DNA of 18,948 nt from Clostridiales bacterium (GTDB lineage Bacteria > Bacillota > Clostridia > Christensenellales > Aristaeellaceae). Location of the stretch: the NCBI GenBank assembly GCA_019420065.1, contig JAHZHX010000046.1:1-18948 (forward strand). The letters are read 5' to 3'. Made by a program: the position numbers and the translations under genes. Below the pieces are notes generated by a model. It was not told where the DNA came from. It worked only from the letters and a program-made list of their open reading frames with translations, and did no database searches. Numbering within the stretch: the stretch's first letter is position 1; every line of letters starts with the position of its first letter. Shown in pieces: positions 7,988 through 13,848 of this stretch.

Positions 7988-8704
7988 ATGCCCAGTTTGG
8001 AAGCATATTCGCGTTCTTTACCGTACAGTTACGCGCTGGGGCTGTTCCCGGCCAGCGAGCTGATGAAAAAGCGCCCGGAGCTGGCAAGGCGGCTGCTGGT
8101 ATCCTCCAGGGCGGAGGACAGCGAGGGGCTGCGGGCGCTGCGGGCGCTGTGCGCGCAGTATCATGTGCGCGAGGAGTGCGCCGACCGGGCGCTTGCCCGC
8201 ATCTCCGGCAAGGAAAACTGCTTTGCCGCCGTGGTGTTTGACAAGTTCCAAGGGGAATTGACGCACGGCAGCCACCTGGCGCTGCATCACCCCGGCGATA
8301 AAGGCAACCTGGGCACCATGCTGCGCACGGCGCTGGGCTTTGGCTACCGCGATATTGCCATCATTCGCCCGGCGGCGGACGTTTTTGACCCCCATGTGGT
8401 GCGCGCCAGCATGGGCGCGGTCTTTGGCCTGAACGTGCGGTATTACGACGATTTTGCGCAGTACCGCGCGCAGTTCCCGGCGCATGCGCTCTATCCCTTT
8501 ATGCTGGACGCGTCTTTGCCGCTGGACGAGGCGGCGGCGCATAAAAAAACGCCCTTTACCCTGGTGATGGGCAACGAGGGCAGCGGATTGCCTACGGAGT
8601 TTGCCGCCATGGGGCAGGCGGTGCGCATCCCGCACAGCGGGGAGATCGATTCGCTCAACCTGTCCGTCGCCGCGGCGATTGGCATGTATCAGTTCCGGAA
8701 ATAG
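7988..8704 (+). CDS. SpoU/TrmH-family RNA 2'-O-methyltransferase
   Basis: Predicted to transfer a methyl group from S-adenosylmethionine to a ribose 2'-OH in tRNA or rRNA. The SPOUT trefoil-knot motifs are clear: motif 1 PGDKGNLGTMLRTALGFG (residues 102-119, with N107 and R113), the FDPHVVRASMGAVFGL segment, motif 2 VMGNEGSGL (193-201), and motif 3 IPHSGEIDSLNLSVAAAIGMYQF (214-236). The first 75 residues form a short N-terminal region that differs from the L30e-like domain of RlmB/Tsr-type members. The exact target nucleotide cannot be told. The ATG directly follows the helicase stop, and GGAGG near 7975 serves it, so translation is probably coupled. It is last in the repair operon. No convincing terminator was seen after it. 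Confidence 0.92.
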   Translation: MPSLEAYSRSLPYSYALGLFPASELMKKRPELARRLLVSSRAEDSEGLRALRALCAQYHVREECADRALARISGKENCFAAVVFDKFQGELTHGSHLALHHPGDKGNLGTMLRTALGFGYRDIAIIRPAADVFDPHVVRASMGAVFGLNVRYYDDFAQYRAQFPAHALYPFMLDASLPLDEAAAHKKTPFTLVMGNEGSGLPTEFAAMGQAVRIPHSGEIDSLNLSVAAAIGMYQFRK

Positions 8705-8723
8705 CATTGTAATATTTTGACGC

Positions 8724-8751
8724 TTGTGATTGAAAAAGTGAAAAATATAGT
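8724..8751 (+). promoter_or_regulatory. Possible promoter for the small Cys-rich protein
   Basis: TTGTGA (8724-8729) and TATAGT (8746-8751) have a 16-bp spacer, in an AT-rich gap after the repair operon. A nearby TTGACG (8717-8722) is too far from the -10. The match is modest, so treat the exact boxes as tentative. Confidence 0.4.
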
Positions 8752-8803
8752 AAAATAGGAAATAAGCCGTATGAGAAACAGGACGAAAGGAGGTATTCAA
8801 CAA

Positions 8804-9178
8804 ATGAAAAAAACGGTGTTTCTTATTACCATAGTGTTGGCACTTTTAATGGCGGCGACCGCATTGGCCGGACCGTCTCAATGCTTAAACTGCGGACAGG
8901 ATAATGTATTCATGGTATCATGTGCCGGGAGACTTTATAGAACGCAGAATCATCGCGCATGCCATAAGAATTATCAGTGCGTTGCTTGGGATGCCTATTA
9001 TCAAATGGTTTATACATGCCCGAACTGCGACTGGTATGTTGAGGCTGATGAGCATAAGCACGAGGAATGCCACTCGGTATGCGATGACGTATTCTGCTGC
9101 CCGTTTGCGGAAAGTAGAGGAGTCATGTATTATTATCCCAGTACTGGCACGATATCTTCTGTACTTGTAGACAAATAA
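8804..9178 (+). CDS. Small secreted Cys-rich protein of unknown function
   Basis: A 124-residue protein. An ATG at 8771 is in frame, but the near-perfect AAAGGAGGT at 8786-8794 lies 9 bases before ATG 8804, which also gives a clean signal peptide (MKKT, hydrophobic run, ATALAG), so 8804 is the start. The mature part has 11 Cys, including CLNCG near the N-terminus, CPNCDWY in the middle and a CC pair, plus a His/Glu-rich stretch EHKHEECH. Outside the cell these could be disulfides or a zinc ribbon. The C-terminus (about 20 residues) is Tyr/Ser-rich with no anchor. Base composition is more AT-rich than the flanking operons. It is not recognised as a named family. The CxxC theme echoes the repeat protein at the left edge, without evident homology. 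Confidence 0.8.
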   Translation: MKKTVFLITIVLALLMAATALAGPSQCLNCGQDNVFMVSCAGRLYRTQNHRACHKNYQCVAWDAYYQMVYTCPNCDWYVEADEHKHEECHSVCDDVFCCPFAESRGVMYYYPSTGTISSVLVDK

Positions 9179-9239
9179 AAATTTGTTTCTGCTTTTGGTT
9201 GCTAATAAAGTTGTTTCTCATACAGCGATTGGAGGCAAT

Positions 9240-10361
9240 ATGAAACGGTTGGTCTGTATTGTGTGGATATGTTGCCTGGCGTTTAGCCTGGCGAGAGCTG
9301 AAAATACTCCCGGATTGGTGATCGTTAACGTGGGAGGTGAACAGGACGCGCGCCTTTGCGAATTGCTGTGGGAATTTACGGAAAAGCATCCTGCTGTGCG
9401 CGTTGTACTGCGTCAGGTCGAGGAGCATGAGACGCTGCTTGCGATGCTGGAGGCAGGCGAGGCGGATATTGTGGGACTTTATCGCCGCCAGTATCTGGAA
9501 GCGGCGGAAAAAGGACTGCTGCTGCCGTTGGACAGCGCAAGCGCGCCTGCGTGCCTGCTGGCGGACGGCACATATCTAAATTTTCGGCCTTACCTGACGT
9601 ATAATGGTCAGTTGTACGGCATGCCAAGGCAATGGCTGCGCAGTGGCTTTTATCTGGATGAGCAGTTGGCGGAAGCGTGTCATTTTGTATTGCCCAACGC
9701 GCCTTACGGCTGGCAAGATTTGCTTTATGCTGTGCGGAGCGCTGACATTGAGCCGGAAGCGGGCGTTTGTCTGACATGTGATAATCCGGATTGCCCCTAT
9801 CTGCTGCGTCAATTCCTGTCGCGGCAGTATCACGAGAAAGGATGGGTCTGCTTTGAGGACGAGACGTTGCGCGACGAGCTGGCGGCCTATAAATCACTGT
9901 ATCGAATGGGGCTGATTGCGGAAAATCTTCTGGCTGTTGATGTGGAGCTGCTGTTACCTCGGCAAAACAGCATGAAGCATTATCGGCAGATCGCAGCGCC
10001 TTGTGACGGGGAAATTGTCAGCCTGTATATGATTTCGGCGGCGAAAAACAGCAGGAACCGCGCGTTGGCGGAAGAATTTTTGGCAATGTATGCAGGGGCG
10101 GTGAATCAGAACCGGGCGCACCTTGGGGATGAGAGTGCGATGCTTTTGGCGAATCCCTCTGGCTACGATACGCAAACGCCATGCGAGTACAGCGAGGAAA
10201 TGCGCATCCGGGCGTTTGATACGATGATCGCGGGAGAAAATCCCGGGGATTTTATCATGCAGTGTATAAAATCTGGGGCAATGCGCGCTTATTTGGAAGA
10301 TCAAATTACGCAGGACGAGATGATTGCGCAGCTTCAGGCAATCATGGATGCACAAATGTGA
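9240..10361 (+). CDS. Secreted solute-binding-like protein (periplasmic-binding family 1 type)
   Basis: A 373-residue protein. GGAGG at 9231-9235 fixes the ATG at 9240, giving a signal peptide that ends ARA-ENTPG. An upstream in-frame ATG at 9183 would bury it. The body reads like an ABC sugar-type binding protein: GLVIVNVGGEQDARLCELLWEF at the start, AGEADIVGLYRRQYLEAAEKGLLLPLDSA (the usual hinge text), a tract like YNGQLYGMPRQW, and a C-terminal helix-rich lobe. Oddly there is no lipobox Cys after the signal peptide, so it would be released rather than membrane-anchored, and no permease or ATPase gene lies nearby. It sits 61 bp after the Cys-rich gene and 18 bp before a deacetylase gene. 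Ligand unknown. It may act as an extracellular sensor or scavenger rather than in transport. Confidence 0.75.
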   Translation: MKRLVCIVWICCLAFSLARAENTPGLVIVNVGGEQDARLCELLWEFTEKHPAVRVVLRQVEEHETLLAMLEAGEADIVGLYRRQYLEAAEKGLLLPLDSASAPACLLADGTYLNFRPYLTYNGQLYGMPRQWLRSGFYLDEQLAEACHFVLPNAPYGWQDLLYAVRSADIEPEAGVCLTCDNPDCPYLLRQFLSRQYHEKGWVCFEDETLRDELAAYKSLYRMGLIAENLLAVDVELLLPRQNSMKHYRQIAAPCDGEIVSLYMISAAKNSRNRALAEEFLAMYAGAVNQNRAHLGDESAMLLANPSGYDTQTPCEYSEEMRIRAFDTMIAGENPGDFIMQCIKSGAMRAYLEDQITQDEMIAQLQAIMDAQM

Positions 10362-10379
10362 ATTGCGAGGGGAGAACAA

Positions 10380-11081
10380 ATGAAACGGTGGTTTTGGCGG
10401 GGATTGTTGGCGTGCCTTTTGTGCGCGTCGCTGCCGGCCGCGGCGCAGATCGATCCGGACAAGCCTGCGGTAGCGCTCACGTTTGACGACGGGCCGTCGG
10501 AGTATACGCAGCAGGTGCTGGACTTGCTGGCGGAGCATGGCTGCCACGCCACGTTTTTCATGGTGGGCAAGCGCATGGAGCAGCTGCCCGAACAGGTCGC
10601 GGCGGTGGCGCAAAGCGGCAGCGAGGTGGCGCTGCACACCTGGTCGCACGACGATTTGTCCCAGTGCGACCGGGCGCGCATCCAGCGCAGCCTGGAAAAC
10701 AATCAGGCGCTGGCGGAGGAGCTTTCGGGCGGCGCGGTCACGCTGGTGCGTCCGCCGTGGGGCAAAATGAGCAACGACGCTTACGGCGTGTGCCATCAGC
10801 TGGGGCTGTATGCCGTCATCTGGTCCATTGACAGCGAGGATTGGAAAACGCGCGACGCGGAAAAAACCTGCCAAAATATCATGTCCCAGCTAACAAACGG
10901 CGGGATCATTCTTTGTCATGATACCTACCCGGAAACGGTGGAGGCGGTGCGGCAGCTTTTGCCCATGCTGGAGGAGGAGGGTTACCAGGCGGTTTCCGTT
11001 GGGGAACTGTTCAGCCTGAGCAGCGAGCCGATGCAGACCAAAAAGCTGTATCACAGCCTGCCGCCGGAACGGATGCGGTAG
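10380..11081 (+). CDS. Secreted polysaccharide deacetylase (CE4/NodB family)
   Basis: Removes N-acetyl (or O-acetyl) groups from cell-wall or other polysaccharides outside the membrane. Residues 1-22 form a signal peptide. All five NodB motifs are present: TFDDGP (34-39, catalytic D36 and metal D37), HTWSH (86-90, metal His pair), RPPWGK (124-129), the W-x-x-D segment VIWSIDSEDW (146-155), and ILCHD (177-181, catalytic His180). It is nearly all catalytic domain at 233 residues, with no binding modules. ATG 10380 follows GAGGGGAG. It lies 18 bp behind the binding-protein-like gene and is probably co-transcribed with it. Peptidoglycan N-acetylglucosamine deacetylation (lysozyme resistance) is the commonest role of such small enzymes, but the substrate cannot be told from sequence. 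Confidence 0.93.
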   Translation: MKRWFWRGLLACLLCASLPAAAQIDPDKPAVALTFDDGPSEYTQQVLDLLAEHGCHATFFMVGKRMEQLPEQVAAVAQSGSEVALHTWSHDDLSQCDRARIQRSLENNQALAEELSGGAVTLVRPPWGKMSNDAYGVCHQLGLYAVIWSIDSEDWKTRDAEKTCQNIMSQLTNGGIILCHDTYPETVEAVRQLLPMLEEEGYQAVSVGELFSLSSEPMQTKKLYHSLPPERMR

Positions 11082-11109
11082 AAAACGCAGCAGGAAAGAA
11101 AAAGAAAAC

Positions 11110-11138
11110 TTGATTTTTTGTACCGTCAATGATATAGT
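11110..11138 (+). promoter_or_regulatory. Promoter of the ferredoxin gene
   Basis: TTGATT (11110-11115) and TATAGT (11133-11138) are 17 bp apart, giving a start near 11145 and a short leader before GGAGG and ATG 11187. Good housekeeping match, so the ferredoxin is probably expressed independently of the genes upstream. Confidence 0.7.
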
Positions 11139-11186
11139 ATAGCAAGAAGCAGCAATGCTTTGAATTTTGAAATGGAGGAAACGAAC

Positions 11187-11357
11187 ATGGCTTATAAAAT
11201 CAGCGATGAGTGCATCATGTGCGGCGCGTGCGAGGGTGAATGCCCCGTCGGCGCGATCAGCGAAGGCGATGGCAAGTATGTTATCGATCCTGAAAAGTGC
11301 ATCTCCTGCGGCGCGTGCGAAGGCACCTGCCCCGTTGGCGCTCCTTCTGAGGCGTAA
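11187..11357 (+). CDS. 2[4Fe-4S] clostridial-type ferredoxin
   Basis: A 56-residue soluble electron carrier. Two motifs C-x2-C-x2-C-x3-C-P are present: CIMCGACEGECP (C9, C12, C15, C19) and CISCGACEGTCP (C38, C41, C44, C48), which together bind two 4Fe-4S clusters. Length and internal symmetry are those of classic clostridial ferredoxins, partners of pyruvate:ferredoxin oxidoreductase and hydrogenases. An upstream in-frame ATG at 11160 exists, but GGAGG at 11174-11178 and the family length point to ATG 11187. It is flanked by its own promoter and terminator, so it is monocistronic. Its presence supports an anaerobic host. Confidence 0.96.
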   Translation: MAYKISDECIMCGACEGECPVGAISEGDGKYVIDPEKCISCGACEGTCPVGAPSEA

Positions 11358-11375
11358 GAAAACTGCACGCTGGCT

Positions 11376-11412
11376 CGGAACCGTCCAAGGACGCTTCCGG
11401 GCTTATTTTTTT
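11376..11412 (+). terminator. Intrinsic terminator after the ferredoxin gene
   Basis: CGGAA (11376-11380) pairs with TTCCG (11395-11399). After one C-C mismatch, CGTC pairs with GACG around a CAAG loop. GGGCTTA and a run of seven T (11406-11412) follow. Confidence 0.75.
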
Positions 11413-11535
11413 ACATCGTGCGATGATATGAACGGTTTTCAATGGACAAAACGCTGCTTTTTGCATCACATGGCCGTGCTTTCAACTCAATAGCGCCGGT
11501 GGTTGAATCATTATGAATAGGAGAGTACACATAAG

Positions 11536-12024
11536 ATGAAAAAGACGACTGCGTTTATCCTTGCTCTTGTTTTGCTGCTGACTGCTTCTTTACCGGCTTT
11601 TGCGGATACGATGTCTGCCCCGCCAGCCGACCAGATCTCGGATGACCCCAACCATGCGGAATTCATCTGGCGCGCGCCCATTCTGACGCGAGACGTCATT
11701 ACGGAGAAGAAAATCATATATACCCATACCGGTATTAGTAAATTAAGCTCCACGTCAGTTAGTATTACTGCTTTAACAGATACGACAGAAGAAGCAAATG
11801 TGATATTTATGAATATGGTTGTCCAGCAATGGAAAAACAATAAATGGAATAACTATGCCACATCAAATTTTAGTAAAGAGAATACAGCATCTTATCGTGC
11901 AACAACTACCAAAAGTGTTGAGCCAAACTATTATTATCGTCTTGCTGTTACACATTATGCGTCATTTATTGATGGAACTGTTTCGTCATATAATACATAT
12001 ACTAAAAGCATCTATGTTAATTAA
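11536..12024 (+). CDS. Secreted hypothetical protein, possibly DUF6147-like
   Basis: A 162-residue protein with a signal peptide (MKKTTAF, hydrophobic core, PAFA-DT). The mature part is Thr/Ser/Tyr/Asn-rich: KLSSTSVSITALTDT, a W-K-N-N-K-W core, then SVEPNYYYRLAVTHYAS and a C-terminal SSYNTYTKSIYV strand. This pattern, with a Trp-containing strand followed by YYRL-x-H-x4 and a Ser/Tyr-rich tail, recalls the small secreted beta-rich DUF6147 group of Bacillota, but from memory only. GGAGAG near 11520 is its ribosome site. The first third has normal GC while the rest is clearly AT-rich, unlike the neighbouring operons. Its stop lies in TTAATTAA, which also holds the stop of the convergent anti-sigma gene. 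Function unknown. A target of the adjacent ECF sigma is possible. Confidence 0.8.
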   Translation: MKKTTAFILALVLLLTASLPAFADTMSAPPADQISDDPNHAEFIWRAPILTRDVITEKKIIYTHTGISKLSSTSVSITALTDTTEEANVIFMNMVVQQWKNNKWNNYATSNFSKENTASYRATTTKSVEPNYYYRLAVTHYASFIDGTVSSYNTYTKSIYVN

Positions 12025-12772
12025 AAACATTGAGGGTCTGAATAATTGCAAGCGCCGTTTCTTTGTCAAGAGTGGTTCTGATTGTAATCATGTAATTCTG
12101 ATAAGGTATCATGCCATATAGACTATTTTGTAATTCAGAAAGGTAAACGGTGCCTAAAATGGTATCGATATTTGTGTAATCATCAGTTCCTAAAGATATT
12201 GTGTCGCTCTCGCCTATTGGATAGCAATCAAGGGTAATGAAGTCATTATCATTTTGGTATTTTACCAGTAATGATACTGTATCGATCGTAGTGGTAGCAG
12301 ATATTTTGTCAAATTTTAGAGCACCGGCATCTTCAAAATAAACAATCGGCGCATTCAGATTCTTGGCGGCTTCCTCCAGGGAACTGAATTCAGTATTGGC
12401 GTTAAGCACTTTTCTCGCTTCATCGTCCACCGGCTCGGTGAAGGTGACGCCCAGGCGCAGCTTATCATTGATCCAGATGGAGGCGCGGCGCACAAAATTG
12501 TTTGCGCTGCTTACGGTAACGGGCGCTAACGCGCTGTACACAAAGGACACGACCAGGACGCTGACTATCGCCGCGGAACCAACCACCACGCGGCGAAGGC
12601 GGCGTTTTCTTGCTTCCTGGCGGGCGATGCGCGCCTTTTCCCGGCGCAGCAGCTCGTCGTGCGCGCGGGCGAGCACCTCGTCAATGTGCTCCTGGGTCAG
12701 GTGGTATTTATCGTCGTTCAGGGCCTTGATTCTTTCTTCGATCAGGCGGTATTCATTGCGCTTCAGTCTCAT
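12017..12772 (-). CDS. Membrane anti-sigma factor-like protein (DUF4367-type C-terminus)
   Basis: A 251-residue single-pass protein. Residues 1-61 are cytoplasmic, charged and helical (HLTQEHIDEVLARAHDELLRRE and a very basic stop KARIARQEARKRRLRR). Residues 62-82 are the transmembrane segment. Residues 83-251 lie outside, and their last ~120 residues (SLEEAAKNLNAPIVYFE through SLYGMIPYQNYMITIRT) resemble the DUF4367 domains found on clostridial anti-sigma factors. It begins 20 bp inside the 3' end of the sigma-factor gene, so the two are translationally coupled, and GGAGG (reverse of about 12783-12787) precedes its ATG. Inferred role: hold the partner ECF sigma at the membrane and release it on an envelope signal. 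No classical zinc-binding HxxxCxxC motif is present. The 3' half is AT-rich while the 5' half matches the genome. Confidence 0.8.
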   Translation of the reverse strand: MRLKRNEYRLIEERIKALNDDKYHLTQEHIDEVLARAHDELLRREKARIARQEARKRRLRRVVVGSAAIVSVLVVSFVYSALAPVTVSSANNFVRRASIWINDKLRLGVTFTEPVDDEARKVLNANTEFSSLEEAAKNLNAPIVYFEDAGALKFDKISATTTIDTVSLLVKYQNDNDFITLDCYPIGESDTISLGTDDYTNIDTILGTVYLSELQNSLYGMIPYQNYMITIRTTLDKETALAIIQTLNVFN

Positions 12773-13328
12773 TGGAACGGGCCTCCTCCATGGTTTGTTT
12801 TAGGTGCAGCAGCGTGCGGCGGTAACGTGAACGCACGGTATGATAATTCATATGCAGTATTTGGGCCACCTCGATCAGCTGGTAGCCGTCGAACAGGTGC
12901 AAAATGATGATCTCCTTGGCCGGGGAAGGCAGCGCTTCAATCATTTGGCGCACTTCCTCGTTGTCAACGGCAAGCAGCGCCTGATACTCTGTATTAAACG
13001 TAAGGTTTGCGCTGGAAGAAGGATCGGTCAGCACCCTGGCCAGCTTTTCCTGGGCGGCTTGCGGATAAAGCACGTTGGAACGCTTGTAGGCATAGGCCTC
13101 AAAGCGTACAATGGAGTATAGCCATTGGAACAGCTTATGGGGCTTTCTCAACAGATATAGATTGGTCGCCGCCCGAAGCAGCCCTTCCTGCATTATGTCG
13201 TCCGCGTCGTCTTCATTTTGCAAAACGCGGTAAGCGACCAAAAAGAGCGCGTTCATTTCTTTGGGCGACAGGTTTGACAGGATCCAGTTCCAGCTATCCT
13301 CTATACTTCTGAGAGGGTTCTTTTCCAT
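12753..13328 (-). CDS. ECF-type RNA polymerase sigma factor
   Basis: A 191-residue sigma-70-family protein. Region 2 spans about 25-85: FLVAYRVLQNEDDADDIMQEGLLRA, the polymerase core-binding helix, then LFQWLYSIVRFEAYAYKR for -10 recognition. Region 4 spans about 130-180: LPSPAKEIIILHLFDGYQLIEVAQILHMNYHTVRSRYRRTLLHLK, with the helix-turn-helix that reads the -35. The frame is open back to an ATG at 13400, but a sigma-A promoter would start transcription there. ATG 13328, ten bases after GGAAGG, is therefore the better start, and it also fits ECF length. It overlaps the anti-sigma gene by 20 bp. Its regulon is unknown. No ECF-type autoregulatory promoter was recognised in front of it. Confidence 0.88.
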   Translation of the reverse strand: MEKNPLRSIEDSWNWILSNLSPKEMNALFLVAYRVLQNEDDADDIMQEGLLRAATNLYLLRKPHKLFQWLYSIVRFEAYAYKRSNVLYPQAAQEKLARVLTDPSSSANLTFNTEYQALLAVDNEEVRQMIEALPSPAKEIIILHLFDGYQLIEVAQILHMNYHTVRSRYRRTLLHLKQTMEEARSNETEAQ

Positions 13329-13408
13329 TTGTGCATAGCCTTCCGTATATTGATGTAGTCTTTGCCGGTATGGCGGCAGGCAGCGCGCGCATATCAGCAT
13401 CTACCCGT

Positions 13409-13438
13409 ATATTACTACGTTTTGGGGGGTGTTGTCAA
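13409..13438 (-). promoter_or_regulatory. Sigma-A promoter of the sigma/anti-sigma operon
   Basis: On the minus strand TTGACA (13438-13433) and TAATAT (13414-13409) have an 18-bp spacer containing a run of C. The start near 13402 gives a leader of about 74 nt before ATG 13328 and rules out ATG 13400 as a start with a ribosome site. Confidence 0.75.
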
Positions 13439-13491
13439 TTAAAGCCAGAAAGAACTTTATGTGCCAAATGTCGTTTTTTGACGAATGGGTG

Positions 13492-13513
13492 ATTGTATTT
13501 GCATTGTATTTGT
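13492..13513 (+). repeat. Two tandem 11-bp repeats upstream of the T-box promoter
   Basis: ATTGTATTTGC at 13492-13502 is followed immediately by ATTGTATTTGT at 13503-13513, differing only in the last base. It ends 13 bp before the -35 box of the T-box promoter. It could be an activator or UP-like site or just AT-rich sequence. Nothing else was recognised in 13440-13526. Confidence 0.4.
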
Positions 13514-13526
13514 TTTTTGGGCTTCC

Positions 13527-13555
13527 TTGACAAATGCCGCCGCGCATGGTAGAGT
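13527..13555 (+). promoter_or_regulatory. Promoter of the T-box operon
   Basis: TTGACA (13527-13532) and TAGAGT (13550-13555) are 17 bp apart. Transcription would start near 13562, just before the T-box stem I. Confidence 0.75.
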
Positions 13556-13561
13556 AATGAC

Positions 13562-13825
13562 GAAATGCAATGAAGAAGTTACGCTGCGTTGAACCGCTTT
13601 CAGAGAGTCGGCGGAGGGTGCGAGCCGGCAGGCAGGCGACGCGAGCGGCCTCGCTTCCGAGCAGGATTTCCGAAAAAAAGAGTAAGAAATCCCGGCGGCC
13701 CCGTTACCATGGCAAGGGATCTGATAGGATCCTCAGAGTGACTGTGTGTGTTTGCATACGGTAAACAGGGTGGTACCGCGAGCTTCTTCGTCCCTGAGAC
13801 AATGTCTCAGGGCTTTTATTTTTCT
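13562..13825 (+). promoter_or_regulatory. T-box riboswitch, likely tRNA-Leu responsive
   Basis: The invariant T-box AGGGTGGTACCGCG is at 13767-13780. Hand folding gives stem I: GAAG 13575-13578 with CTTC 13654-13657; CGCTGCGT 13582-13589 with 13639-13647 (G13643 bulged); CGCTT 13595-13599 with AGGCG 13634-13638; the AGAGAG bulge at 13602-13607; and CGGC 13609-13612 with GCCG 13624-13627. Stem II pairs 13664-13670 with 13686-13692, the conserved CCGTTA is at 13701-13706, and a small stem III pairs 13717-13721 with 13728-13732. The specifier-loop 3' side is only GCCTCG (13648-13653), and CTC at 13650-13652 (Leu) followed by a purine is the best codon. The variable T-box base is U (13774), matching a discriminator A as in tRNA-Leu. 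Antiterminator CAGGG 13766-13770 with CCCTG 13792-13796 excludes the terminator. Uncharged tRNA would switch the operon on. Confidence 0.95.
13792..13825 (+). terminator. Conditional terminator of the T-box leader
   Basis: CCCTGAGAC (13792-13800) pairs perfectly with GTCTCAGGG (13804-13812) around an AAT loop, followed by CTTTTATTTTT. Its 5' arm supplies the CCCTG also needed by the antiterminator, so the two folds are mutually exclusive. Confidence 0.93.
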
Positions 13826-13848
13826 CAAAACAGGAGGAAAACGCGACA

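Noticed and set aside
8705..8770. Terminator after the methyltransferase gene
   Set aside because: The gap is AT-rich, but I could not find a stable hairpin followed by a T run, so none is annotated.
13329..13400. Start of the sigma factor at ATG 13400
   Set aside because: It would coincide with the predicted transcription start and has no ribosome site. The extra 24 residues look unlike sigma region 2, and ATG 13328 has GGAAGG upstream.
13570..13764. 64-codon ORF inside the T-box leader
   Set aside because: The sequence is explained by stem I, stem II, CCGTTA and stem III of the riboswitch, and no ribosome site precedes the ATG.
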